From: PALSA-1004 sp041483135
Lineage (GTDB): Bacteria; Pseudomonadota; Gammaproteobacteria; Burkholderiales; SG8-41
NCBI GenBank assembly: GCA_041483135.1
Contig: JBGPFE010000002.1
Span: 85,492 to 149,491, forward strand
Length of the DNA stretch: 64,000 bases
Direction: 5' to 3'
Each line of letters starts with the position of its first letter. The stretch's first letter is position 1. The translations under genes were made by a program, and so were the position numbers. Below, in pieces: positions 25,339-33,738 of the stretch. The notes under the pieces are model-generated. The model was not told where the DNA came from. It saw nothing but the letters and a program-made list of their open reading frames with translations, and did no database searches.

Positions 25339-25374
25339 GGCCGGCAGCATTTGATGCTGCCGGCCTTTTTCTTT
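25339..25374 (+). terminator. Intrinsic terminator
   Basis: GGCCGGCAGCAT (25339-25350), loop TTG, and the perfect complement ATGCTGCCGGCC (25354-25365) are followed by TTTTTCTTTT. This 12-base stem with a T-rich tail is a strong rho-independent terminator. It lies about 210 bases after the winged-helix gene and probably ends that transcript, insulating the chemosensory operon. Confidence 0.88.
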
Positions 25375-25546
25375 TCCTGGCCAAGCGATAAACGGTACGC
25401 GGCATGCACGTGCTGGTGCCACTTTATGTGCGGATCGGCCTTGCCACCCTCAGATAAGCCAAACCACGCGCCTGATGGGCAATCGTTACGCACTCTAGTA
25501 ATAACACATGGATATCATGATGATGGATAACTCCTGCAGGTCTGAC
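25371..25546. other. Intergenic stretch with no recognised gene
   Basis: The region between the terminator and the palindrome cluster holds no supported gene. Its composition drops toward AT from about 25490, which may mark the start of the promoter region of the chemosensory operon, but no consensus sigma70, sigma54 or sigma28 promoter is convincing. Confidence 0.4.
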
Positions 25547-25698
25547 TTGGCGAAATATCGCCAATAAAACTATTCCTGTCAGGTATTTCCTGACATACGC
25601 GCTAGGTTATAGCGTCTATAGTACTTACTTGGAGGAGGAAGCCGGAGCCGAAATCGAGACTTCGGCATAACGAGAGCACACACCAAATAGGAGGTGTG
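25547..25698 (+). promoter_or_regulatory. Cluster of five inverted repeats upstream of the chemosensory operon
   Basis: Five short inverted repeats follow each other. They are TTGGCGA-AATA-TCGCCAA (25547-25564), TGTCAGG-TATTT-CCTGACA (25577-25595), CGCTA-GGTTA-TAGCG (25600-25614), GCCGAA-8 bases-TTCGGC (25647-25666) and CACACC-8 bases-GGTGTG (25679-25698). The arms of each are perfect. The last hairpin contains the Shine-Dalgarno sequence TAGGAGGTG of the ORF starting at 25701. The arrangement could be a structured mRNA leader or a set of protein-binding sites. No known riboswitch class was recognised. Confidence 0.6.
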
Positions 25699-25700
25699 CC

Positions 25701-25967
25701 ATGTACGCACTGGTTTTTCGCGATTGCACGTATTCCCGCACCCCTGGTGGAGGTGGTACTCAGCGCAACGCACCAGCCCTCCAATTACTTCCTCTCCGCA
25801 TCAGGCGGCCCACCGGGAACCCGCCGCGTCCGTATCGCCCCGTCTCCCACAGCATCACCCCTCAAGCTATCCGTTACGGCCAAGCCCGGCCTGCGGATGA
25901 TTTCGATGTTCCGGCGACGCTCGCGTCCTGCATCGCACGAATCTTTGCACACGGCAATCTCTCATGA
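25701..25967 (+). CDS. Possible 88-residue leader ORF before the chemosensory operon
   Basis: An open frame from ATG 25701 to TGA 25967. The case for translation is the initiation region: TAGGAGGTG at about 25689-25696 nearly equals the full anti-Shine-Dalgarno complement and lies about 6 bases before the ATG. The case against is the product. It is rich in arginine and proline, shows no recognisable domain, and the third-codon bases are less GC-biased than in neighbouring genes. It ends 39 bases before cheW. It could be a regulatory leader peptide, a decayed gene or a chance frame. Confidence 0.3.
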   Translation: MYALVFRDCTYSRTPGGGGTQRNAPALQLLPLRIRRPTGNPPRPYRPVSHSITPQAIRYGQARPADDFDVPATLASCIARIFAHGNLS

Positions 25968-26006
25968 CCGATGCGATCGGCTCAGCAATGAGACGCAGGT
26001 TTTGAA

Positions 26007-26474
26007 ATGAGCGAACTTATACAACTCGTTGTTTTTCGCATGGACGAACAGCGCTACGCACTGCCGCTCGCCGCAGTCACGCGCATCATCCGCGCCGTGG
26101 AAGTGACTCCTTTGCCGGGCGCGCCGCCCGTTGTGCTCGGAGTGATCAACATGGGGGGCGATGTTCTCCCTGTGCTTAATATGCGGCGACGGTTCCGCTT
26201 GCCGGAGCAGGAGATCAGCCCCGCTGACCAGTTTCTGCTCGCGCAAACAGCTCGGCGCGCTGTGGCCCTGGCGGTCAATGAAGCCGAGGGGGTGATCGAA
26301 CGCCAACAAAGCGAGATCATCGGTTCGGCTCAGATCGTGCCCGGCCTTGAACAATTCCAAGGCGTGCTCAAACTCGATGATGGCCTGGTTTTAATTCACG
26401 ACCTTGAAAAGTTTCTCGTCTTGGACGAGGCGCGCGCGCTGGACAAAGCGATGAGTCAGGATAAGTCATGTTGA
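26007..26474 (+). CDS. cheW: CheW-domain coupling protein (WspB-like)
   Basis: A 155-residue CheW domain that couples receptors to the CheA kinase. It shows QLVVFRMDEQRYALPLAAVTR at the start, then TPLPGAPPVVLGVINMGGDVLPVLNM, the hallmark of the family. The protein is essentially a single CheW domain. It is the first clear gene of the operon, and its stop overlaps the cheR start by 7 bases. A second CheW follows at 27988. Two CheW proteins flanking a CheR with TPRs is the layout of Wsp systems (WspB-WspC-WspD). Confidence 0.92.
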   Translation: MSELIQLVVFRMDEQRYALPLAAVTRIIRAVEVTPLPGAPPVVLGVINMGGDVLPVLNMRRRFRLPEQEISPADQFLLAQTARRAVALAVNEAEGVIERQQSEIIGSAQIVPGLEQFQGVLKLDDGLVLIHDLEKFLVLDEARALDKAMSQDKSC

Positions 26475-27991
26475 ATCAAGTCCCGGACGCGCAGTGGTCG
26501 CAATTAAGCGAATTCGTCGCCGCGACGATGGGGCTGCATTTCCCGCGCGAGCGCCGGGCTGATTTGCAGCGCGGCTTGGCAGGGGCCGCGCGCGAATTCG
26601 GTTTCGACGATGCCGCGGCATGCGCTGACTGGCTGATGTCGGCGCCGCCGACCAAAGCGCAGATCGAGGTCCTGGCGAGTCATCTCACGGTCGGCGAAAC
26701 CTACTTTTTCCGAGAGAAGAAAACTTTCGACGTACTCGCCAACAGCATTCTGCCCGAGTTGGTCCGCTCCCGGAGGGGGCGCGAGCAACGGTTGCGCTTT
26801 TGGAGTGCTGCCTGCTGCACAGGAGAAGAACCCTTTTCGCTGGCGATGCTTGTGCATCAATCCATTCCCGATCTCGCGAACTGGCACGTCACAATCCTGG
26901 CGACAGACATCAACGCACGGTTTCTGCACAAAGCCGCCGCCGGATCGTACGGGGAATGGTCGTTCCGCGATACCCCCGCCTCTCTCAAAGAACGCTACTT
27001 CAACCGCACGGCGGATGGCCGCTACTCGATCATCCCAGAGATCAAGAAGCTGGTGAACTTCGCGCACCTGAACCTGGCGGACGACGTCTATCCGTCGCTG
27101 ACGACCGACACCAATGCGATGGATGTGATCTTCTGTCGCAACGTGCTGATGTACTTCGCGCCGCCCCAGCTCAGCAGGGTGATCGGCAAACTCCACCATG
27201 CGCTGGTCGAGGGCGGCTGGCTAGTGGTCAGCCCCAGCGAAGCGTCACAGGCGTTGTTCCCCCAGTTCGTCACGGTGAACCTCTCCGGCGCGATCTTCTA
27301 TCAAAAGAGCGACGCGAAACTGCGGACGCAGCAACCACCGATGCCGACGCCGCTCAGCGAAACGACCGCGTTTGTCGCGCCCGCCATCGAGACACCTGCG
27401 CCGTGGGCGCCGCCGATGCCGGCCGACCTGGCGGCGCAACTGTTACCTGCGCTATCGCCGGAAGAGCCGGCACCTGACGAATTCTCGCCCGTACCCTATG
27501 CTGTCGCGGAATCGCTCTACCAGCAAGGACGCTATACGGAGGCGGCTGACACGCTGCTGGGCTCGTTTGCCGAAAACAGCCGCGTGGAACCTGCGTTATT
27601 TTCCCTGCTGGCGCGCGCGCTGGCCAATCAAGGCAAACTGGCCGACGCGCTGACGTGGTGCGACCGCTGGATCGCCGCCGACAAACTGGATTCCACTGGG
27701 CACTACCTGCGCGCGGTCGTTCTGCTGGAACGGGGCGATCTCGATCACGCGCGTGCCTCCCTCCAACGAGCGATCTATCTCCACCCCGAACTCGTGCTGG
27801 CGCATTTTGCCTTGGGTAACCTCGCACGCGGCCGCGGCAAGAACGTCGAGGCGGACAAGCATTTCGCCAACGCACTGCGTCTGTTGCGCGGCCGTCAGCT
27901 GGATGATCTTCTGCCCGAATCGGACGGCCTCACCGCGGGCCGGCTCATTGAAATCATCACTGCCATGACCGCCATCGAGAACGCGCCATGA
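26468..27991 (+). CDS. cheR: CheR-type receptor methyltransferase with C-terminal TPRs (WspC-like)
   Basis: SAM-dependent glutamate methyltransferase for chemoreceptor adaptation. The 507 residues begin with the small CheR N-terminal domain and continue with the catalytic domain (about 60-275), including HLTVGETYFFRE, the SAM loop WSAACCTGEEPFSLAM, ATDINARFL and VIFCRNVLMYF. A proline-rich linker (about 285-335) leads to tetratricopeptide repeats (about 340-490, such as LYQQGRYTEAADTLL and HFALGNLARGRGKNVEADKHF). The TPR extension distinguishes WspC/FrzF-type CheR from the short form. The next CheW starts within its stop codon (ATGA). Confidence 0.93.
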   Translation: MLNQVPDAQWSQLSEFVAATMGLHFPRERRADLQRGLAGAAREFGFDDAAACADWLMSAPPTKAQIEVLASHLTVGETYFFREKKTFDVLANSILPELVRSRRGREQRLRFWSAACCTGEEPFSLAMLVHQSIPDLANWHVTILATDINARFLHKAAAGSYGEWSFRDTPASLKERYFNRTADGRYSIIPEIKKLVNFAHLNLADDVYPSLTTDTNAMDVIFCRNVLMYFAPPQLSRVIGKLHHALVEGGWLVVSPSEASQALFPQFVTVNLSGAIFYQKSDAKLRTQQPPMPTPLSETTAFVAPAIETPAPWAPPMPADLAAQLLPALSPEEPAPDEFSPVPYAVAESLYQQGRYTEAADTLLGSFAENSRVEPALFSLLARALANQGKLADALTWCDRWIAADKLDSTGHYLRAVVLLERGDLDHARASLQRAIYLHPELVLAHFALGNLARGRGKNVEADKHFANALRLLRGRQLDDLLPESDGLTAGRLIEIITAMTAIENAP

Positions 27992-28548
27992 AGAACGATA
28001 CGAACGTCTCCTCTGCTCCTGCTTCCAAGTCTGACGCCAGACAAATCTTGCGCGCTCGCGCGCGAGCGCTGGCCCGCCCGCCGCAACGTACTGCGGCCGC
28101 GGAAGTGACGCTCGAGGTGCTGGAGTTCCGCTTGGCCCAGGAACGCTATGCGCTGGAGACCCGGTATGTGCAGGAAGTCTATCCACTGAAGAACCTGACA
28201 CCGCTGCCCTGCACCCCGCCGTTTGTGCTCGGGATCATCAATGTGCGCGGCCGCATCGTGCCGGTATTGGACGTCAAAAAGTTTTTCGACCTGACGGAGC
28301 AGGGATTGACCGACCTGCACCGCATCATCCTCATCCGCGGCAACCATCTCGAACTCGGCCTGCTGGCGGATGTCATCGTGGGTGTGCGGACCATTGCCGT
28401 GGACAATCTGCAGCCCTCGCTGCCGACCCTCACCGGCATCCGCAGCGAATACCTGAAAGGCGTGACGACCGAACGCCTCGTGGTGCTCGACCTGGCCCGC
28501 ATCCTGGCGGACCCGAAAATCATCGTGCACGAGGAAGTGGAAAATTGA
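27988..28548 (+). CDS. cheW: Second CheW-domain coupling protein (WspD-like)
   Basis: A 186-residue protein with a roughly 45-residue basic, alanine-rich N-terminal extension followed by a CheW domain. The domain shows VLEFRLAQERYALETRYVQEV, then LPCTPPFVLGIINVRGRIVPVLDV, and ends with VLDLARILADPKI. The N-terminal extension resembles that of WspD. The start overlaps the cheR stop by ATGA. It precedes the receptor gene by 28 bases. The presence of two distinct CheWs suggests different receptor or kinase partners in one array. Confidence 0.92.
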   Translation: MKNDTNVSSAPASKSDARQILRARARALARPPQRTAAAEVTLEVLEFRLAQERYALETRYVQEVYPLKNLTPLPCTPPFVLGIINVRGRIVPVLDVKKFFDLTEQGLTDLHRIILIRGNHLELGLLADVIVGVRTIAVDNLQPSLPTLTGIRSEYLKGVTTERLVVLDLARILADPKIIVHEEVEN

Positions 28549-28576
28549 ACACAAACAACCAACGGAGACCTGCATC

Positions 28577-30304
28577 ATGAAATGGAATGTCGGAACCAAG
28601 ATAGGCGCGGGGTTTGGCCTGGCGCTGGCGATTTTTGTGATCGTCGGGGCGGTTTCCTACCGCAGCACGACCGAATTGATCGAGGCGGCCGAGCAACGCA
28701 CGCACACCTACGAGGTGCTGAGTCGGCTCGCGGAGACGGAGTCGCTGGCGGGGGACGCGCAAAATGGCGTGCGAGGCTACGCTATCACCGGAGAAGAGAG
28801 GTATCTCGAACCGTATCAGGTCGCGCTGGTGAGGATCGACAAGGTTATCCAGGAGATTCGAAAACTGACGGAGGACAACCCGCGCCAGCAGCGGCGCCTC
28901 GACGCGCTCGAACCGCTCGTCAAAAGTCGACTCAACTTCGCCAAGGAAGAGGTCGATACCATTCGGGCCAAAGGTCCAGAGGCTGGCATCCAACTCGTCA
29001 AGACCGGCAAGGGCCGGACGCTCACGAATGAAATCCGCAAGGTCATGGGCCAGATGGAAAGCGAAGAAAAAGATTTGCTAAAGCAACGGGCGGAGGCCGC
29101 ACAGGCCGATGCGCAAAACGCGCAGCGGACCATCGTGCTGGGTACGCTCGCAGCGTTGATGCTCGCGGCACTGGCGGGATTCATGCTCACGCGCGACATT
29201 GCGCGACCGCTCCAGGAACTTACCGCCGTCGCCGAACGGATCACCGTCGGTGATCTGAGCGTCAATGTGCCGGCTGATACGCGGAGCGACGAAGTGGGGG
29301 TGCTGGCACGGACGTTCGACCGCATGACGCAGTCTCTGCGCGCAATGGCCGGTGCGGCCGCGCAGATCGCCGCCGGCGATCTGCGCTTGACCATCAAGCC
29401 CCAATCCCCCGATGACGTTTTGGGCAACGCCTTTGCGCGCATGGCCGAGAATCTGCGCGACCAGATTCGCGGGCTGGTCGAAGCCGCGAATGTGCTGGGC
29501 TCGGCCGCGAGCGAGATCGTCGCCTCCACCACCCAGCTTGCCTCCAGCGCCAGCGAATCCGCCGCGGCGGTGAGCGAGACCACCACCACGGTGGAAGAAG
29601 TCCGGCAAACGGCGCAAGTAGCGAGCCAGAAGGCCAAAAATGTTTCCGACAGCGCGCAGAAGGCAGCGCAGATTTCCCAGAGCGGGCGCAAGTCCACCGA
29701 GGACGTAGTGGCGGGCATCAACCGCATCCGCCTGCAGATGGAGGCGATTGCCGCGAGTATGGTGCGGCTCTCCGAGCAGAGTCAGGCCATCGGCCAGATC
29801 ATGGCCTCCGTGGAAGACCTGGCCGCGCAGTCGAACCTGCTGGCGGTCAACGCCGCCATCGAGGCGGCCAAAGCGGGCGAGCACGGCAAGGGATTTGGCG
29901 TGGTGGCGCAGGAGGTCAAGAGTCTGGCCGAGCAATCGCGGCAGGCGACCAACCAGGTGCGCACGATCCTTGGCGACATCCAGAAGGCGACGGCGGCGGC
30001 GGTGCTGGCGACCGAGCAGGGCGGCAAGGCGGTGGAAGCGGGAGCCAAGCAAACCGAAGTGGCGGGCGAGTCGATCCAGGCGCTGGCTAGCAGCGTGACG
30101 GAGGCGGCGCAGGCGGCGACGCAGATCGCGGCCTCCAGCCAGCAGCAGTTGGTGGGGGTGGACCAGGTGGCGGCGGCGATGGAGAGCATCAAGCAGGCGA
30201 GCACCCAGAATGTGGCGAGCGCCACACAGTTGGAGACCGCGGCGCGCAACCTCGATCAGCTCGGTCAGCGGCTCAAGCAAATGGTCGAGCGCTATAAAGT
30301 GTAG
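28577..30304 (+). CDS. Methyl-accepting chemotaxis protein with CHASE3 sensor domain
   Basis: A 575-residue membrane receptor. TM1 lies at about 10-28. The periplasmic region (about 30-185) is a CHASE3-type helical domain with GVRGYAITGEERYLEPY at 64-80. TM2 lies at about 186-204, a HAMP domain at 205-257 and a second HAMP-like segment at 258-310. The signalling domain carries the conserved hairpin tip around 413-455 (AAQSNLLAVNAAIEAAKAGE and GKGFGVVAQEV). WspA instead has a different periplasmic domain, so the input here probably differs. GGAGAC lies before the ATG. It is the only receptor gene in the operon. Confidence 0.94.
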   Translation: MKWNVGTKIGAGFGLALAIFVIVGAVSYRSTTELIEAAEQRTHTYEVLSRLAETESLAGDAQNGVRGYAITGEERYLEPYQVALVRIDKVIQEIRKLTEDNPRQQRRLDALEPLVKSRLNFAKEEVDTIRAKGPEAGIQLVKTGKGRTLTNEIRKVMGQMESEEKDLLKQRAEAAQADAQNAQRTIVLGTLAALMLAALAGFMLTRDIARPLQELTAVAERITVGDLSVNVPADTRSDEVGVLARTFDRMTQSLRAMAGAAAQIAAGDLRLTIKPQSPDDVLGNAFARMAENLRDQIRGLVEAANVLGSAASEIVASTTQLASSASESAAAVSETTTTVEEVRQTAQVASQKAKNVSDSAQKAAQISQSGRKSTEDVVAGINRIRLQMEAIAASMVRLSEQSQAIGQIMASVEDLAAQSNLLAVNAAIEAAKAGEHGKGFGVVAQEVKSLAEQSRQATNQVRTILGDIQKATAAAVLATEQGGKAVEAGAKQTEVAGESIQALASSVTEAAQAATQIAASSQQQLVGVDQVAAAMESIKQASTQNVASATQLETAARNLDQLGQRLKQMVERYKV

Positions 30305-30318
30305 AAAGCAAAATCTCG

Positions 30319-32625
30319 ATGAGCACCAAGGACGACGAATTCCTCAAAGAGCTGCGCGCAACCTTCAAGGTCGAGGCCGAGGAGCATTTGCAGGCGATCG
30401 CGGCGGGCCTGCTGGAACTGGAGAAAGTACCTGCGCCCAAAGTGCAACGCCGCCTCGTCGAGACGGTGTTCCGCGCCGCGCACAGTTTGAAAGGCGCCGC
30501 ACGGGCGGTGGATTTCACCGAGATCGAGTCGCTGTGCCAGTCGCTGGAAGACGTGTTCGCCACCTGGAAGCGACAGGAAAGCGGCCCGTCTCCCAAAGTG
30601 CTGGACACGCTGCACCGTGCGCTCGATGCCATCACCGCCGCCATGACGACGCCTGACGTGTCGCGCGACAAGGACCCGCAGTACGACGTGTCGTTGCTCG
30701 AGCAGTCCCTGCGCCAGTCAGCAACTTCCGCGCCGACGCTGCTTCAGGAACCGGTTGACGTCAGGCTTTCCAGTACCGTGCCCGCGCCGGCGGCAGCCGG
30801 TCCGCCCGTGGAGCCGGCCGCGACCGAAAGAAGTTTGCCCGAACAAACCGTGCGTATCGCCGTCGCCAAGCTGGACGCGCGGCTGCTGGCGGCGGAGGAG
30901 ATGCTGACGGTGAAACTGACCACCGGTCAGCGGGCGGCCGATTTGCGTGAGCTGGCCGACCGGTGTGACGCCTGGAGGAAGGAGTGGGCCGCGGTTGAGC
31001 CGGAAGTGCGCGTACTCCATCAGACGCTCGATCAGCCGGCGCCCGCCGGTGCAGCGCACCGACCGGTCTCGGAGCTCGCCCGGCTGCTGGAATTTTTCGA
31101 GGGCAGCCTCGACCAGCTCAAATCACTCGAAAACAAAGTTGCGGCGCTCAACGGGGCGGCGGAGCAGGACTGCCACATCGTCGGCAAGCTCGTGGACGAT
31201 CTGCTGGAGGATTCCAAGAAGCTGCTCCTGCTGCCGTTTGCCACGCTCGCCGCGTCTTTCCCGAAACTGGTGCGCGATCTCTGCCGCGATCAGGGCAAGG
31301 AAGCCGATCTCACGATCCGTGGCGAGGAAGTCGAGATCGACAAGCGCGTTCTGGAAGAGATGAAAGACCCGCTCATCCATCTGCTGCGCAACTGCATCGA
31401 TCATGGCGTCGAGACGTCCGAACAGCGCAGCCGGCTGGGCAAGCCGTCCCGCGCCACGATCACGCTCGCCGTGTCCCAGATAAACGGCAGCAAGGTGGAG
31501 CTTCGCGTGTCCGACGACGGCACGGGCATCGACACCGACAAGGTGAAGGAGTCAGCGGTGAAACACGGCCTCATCTCGGCGGAAGAAGCACGCCAGCTCG
31601 GCGACGCCGAGGCGCGGGCGCTGGTTTTCCAGCCCGAGGTGTCCACCAGTCCGATCATCACGCGCTTGTCCGGCCGCGGGCTAGGTCTCGCAATCGTGCG
31701 GGAGAAGGCTGAAAAGCTGGGCGGCGGGGTCTCCGTCGAGAGTGAGCCGCGCCGCGGGACCAGCATCCGCATCGTGCTGCCGGCTATGCTCGCGACATTC
31801 CGAGGTATTCTGATCGAGGCAGAGGGGCGGCAGTTTGTGGTGCCGACCGTCCATGTCGAGCGCGTGGCGCGCCCGAAGCCGGAGGACATTCAAACCGTCG
31901 AAGGCCGCGAAACCATCTCGTTAAGCGGGCGCGCCGTCGCCCTGGTGCAGCTGGCCGAGGTGCTGGAACTGCCGCGTCCGGCGCGAAACGGCGAACCGCC
32001 CGCAGCCGCTCCGGTCGTCGTTCTCGGCGCCGGCGAGCAACGCATCGCGTTCGCGGTGGACGCTGTGCTGGACGAACAGGAGGTGCTGGTCAAACCGCTG
32101 CGCAAGCCGCTCGCGCGCGTGCGCAACCTCGCCGGGGCCACCGTGCTCGGCTCCGGCCAGGTTGCGCCCATTCTCAACGTGGCCGACTTGCTGAAATCCG
32201 CCCGGAAGACGGCTGGTGCAGCGGCGCGCCTGGCCACCGCGACGAAGCCGGCGGAAGCCGAGGCCAAGTCGATCCTCGTCGTGGAAGATTCGATCACGTC
32301 CCGCATGCTGCTGAAAAGCATCCTGGAATCGGCCGGCTACAAAGTGAAAACCGCAGTGGACGGGGCGGAAGCGTTCACCCTGTTGCGCACGGAACACTTC
32401 GATCTGGTCGTCTCCGACGTGGAAATGCCGCGCGTGAACGGGTTTGACCTGACGGCGAAGATTCGCGCCGACAAGAAACTCGCGGAGTTGCCGGTGGTGT
32501 TGGTGACCGCGCTGGAAACGCGCGAAGATCGCGAGCGCGGCATCGACGTCGGCGCTGATGCTTATATTGTCAAGAGCAGTTTTGATCAAAGCAACCTGCT
32601 CGAAACCGTGCGGCGGCTCGCTTAA
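30319..32625 (+). CDS. cheA: Hybrid CheA histidine kinase with C-terminal receiver (WspE-like)
   Basis: Receptor-coupled histidine kinase of 768 residues. The Hpt domain (1-110) has phospho-acceptor H55 in FRAAHSLKGAARAVDF. After a linker (about 150-280), the ATPase domain shows the N-box LLRNCIDHGVET, DDGTGID and GRGLGLAIVREKAEKLGG. A CheW-like domain follows (about 490-630). A C-terminal receiver (about 650-768) holds D700 in VVSDVEMPR. The single Hpt plus receiver matches WspE/FrzE-type kinases. The receiver may act as a phosphate sink or intramolecular modulator. It lies 14 bases after the receptor gene. Confidence 0.94.
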   Translation: MSTKDDEFLKELRATFKVEAEEHLQAIAAGLLELEKVPAPKVQRRLVETVFRAAHSLKGAARAVDFTEIESLCQSLEDVFATWKRQESGPSPKVLDTLHRALDAITAAMTTPDVSRDKDPQYDVSLLEQSLRQSATSAPTLLQEPVDVRLSSTVPAPAAAGPPVEPAATERSLPEQTVRIAVAKLDARLLAAEEMLTVKLTTGQRAADLRELADRCDAWRKEWAAVEPEVRVLHQTLDQPAPAGAAHRPVSELARLLEFFEGSLDQLKSLENKVAALNGAAEQDCHIVGKLVDDLLEDSKKLLLLPFATLAASFPKLVRDLCRDQGKEADLTIRGEEVEIDKRVLEEMKDPLIHLLRNCIDHGVETSEQRSRLGKPSRATITLAVSQINGSKVELRVSDDGTGIDTDKVKESAVKHGLISAEEARQLGDAEARALVFQPEVSTSPIITRLSGRGLGLAIVREKAEKLGGGVSVESEPRRGTSIRIVLPAMLATFRGILIEAEGRQFVVPTVHVERVARPKPEDIQTVEGRETISLSGRAVALVQLAEVLELPRPARNGEPPAAAPVVVLGAGEQRIAFAVDAVLDEQEVLVKPLRKPLARVRNLAGATVLGSGQVAPILNVADLLKSARKTAGAAARLATATKPAEAEAKSILVVEDSITSRMLLKSILESAGYKVKTAVDGAEAFTLLRTEHFDLVVSDVEMPRVNGFDLTAKIRADKKLAELPVVLVTALETREDRERGIDVGADAYIVKSSFDQSNLLETVRRLA

Positions 32626-32652
32626 ACGAATGGCCCCTGGACTGAACCCCAC

Positions 32653-33738
32653 ATGAACGAACGCAAGATCAACGTGCTGGTGGCGGATGACTCGAAAGTG
32701 ACGCGCATGTTCCTCGTTCATCTCCTGGAATCGGATCCGCAAATTTGTGTCATCGGCGCAGTCAATGATGGCCAGGCCGCGCTCGACTTCCTCCAAGAGA
32801 ATAAACCCGACGTAGTGCTCATGGACATCCACATGCCGCGGCTTGACGGCTTCGAAGCGACGCGCTGCATCATGGAGACACAACCGGTGCCGATCATCAT
32901 TTGCACCGCCACCACGGACCCCAAGGAGGTCGCAACCACGTTCCGCTCAATGGAGGCCGGGGCGGTTGCATGCATCGAGAAACCGATCGGTCGCGAACAT
33001 ACCGACTTTGACGCGATGGTCACGAACCTGCTGCAAACGGTGAAATTGATGTCCGAAGTCAAGGTAGTGCGTCGCTGGCCCCGGTCACGGCTGGCTCCTC
33101 TTCCGGCACCCGTTGCACGTCCTGCGGAGTTGAGGCCTGCATCCGCGGCGGTCAAGCTGATCGGCATGGGCGCGTCCACCGGCGGTCCGCCGGTCCTGCA
33201 AACCGTCCTCGCGAGCCTGCCGAAGGATTTTCCGGTGCCCATCCTCATCGTTCAGCACATTGCGCGCGGTTTTCTGCCCGGCATGGCCGAGTGGCTGAAC
33301 CAGACCACCGGCATGCAGATACACGTTGCTTCGTACGGAACTTGCCCGCTGCCCGGCCACGTGTATCTGGCGCCCGACGATTTCCACATGGGCATCAGCG
33401 CGAGTGGGCGTATTCTCCTGACCAAAGAGGAGCCGGAGAACGGCCTGCGGCCCGCCGTATCGTTTTTGTTTCGTACGCTGGCCGAAGTATGCGGCCCGAA
33501 TGCGCTGGGCGTGTTGCTCACTGGCATGGGCAAGGACGGCGCTGCCGAATTGAAGCTGATGAAAGACAAAGGCGCTGTCACGATCGCGCAAGACCGGGAA
33601 AGCTCGGTGGTGCACGGCATGCCGGGCGAGGCTATCGAGGCGGGCGGCGCCATGCATGTGTTGTCGGCCGACAATATCCCCGCTGCACTCATCGCCCTGG
33701 TCAATCGCAAAACCATTACCTGTGAGACTAAATTATGA
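32653..33738 (+). CDS. cheB: CheB-type receptor methylesterase with receiver (WspF-like)
   Basis: Phosphorylation-activated methylesterase/deamidase that resets the receptor. The 361 residues have an N-terminal receiver with phospho-acceptor D58 in VVLMDIHMPR. After a linker the catalytic domain (about 165-355) carries nucleophile S175 in GMGASTGGPPVL, catalytic histidine in IVQHIARGF and aspartate in LLTGMGKDGAAEL. Together with CheR it gives the system an adaptation circuit. It follows cheA by 27 bases, and its stop overlaps the next gene by ATGA. In Wsp systems, loss of the equivalent WspF locks the output on. Confidence 0.94.
   Translation: MNERKINVLVADDSKVTRMFLVHLLESDPQICVIGAVNDGQAALDFLQENKPDVVLMDIHMPRLDGFEATRCIMETQPVPIIICTATTDPKEVATTFRSMEAGAVACIEKPIGREHTDFDAMVTNLLQTVKLMSEVKVVRRWPRSRLAPLPAPVARPAELRPASAAVKLIGMGASTGGPPVLQTVLASLPKDFPVPILIVQHIARGFLPGMAEWLNQTTGMQIHVASYGTCPLPGHVYLAPDDFHMGISASGRILLTKEEPENGLRPAVSFLFRTLAEVCGPNALGVLLTGMGKDGAAELKLMKDKGAVTIAQDRESSVVHGMPGEAIEAGGAMHVLSADNIPAALIALVNRKTITCETKL

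Noticed and set aside
24758..25354. A 198-codon frame overlapping the winged-helix gene
   Set aside because: It lies in another frame over the winged-helix gene and runs into the terminator; composition and lack of motif argue against it.
25590..25622. Sigma70 promoter CTGACA/TATAGT for the chemosensory operon
   Set aside because: The hexamers are acceptable but the spacer is 21 bases, too long for a standard promoter, and the -35 lies in a palindrome arm.
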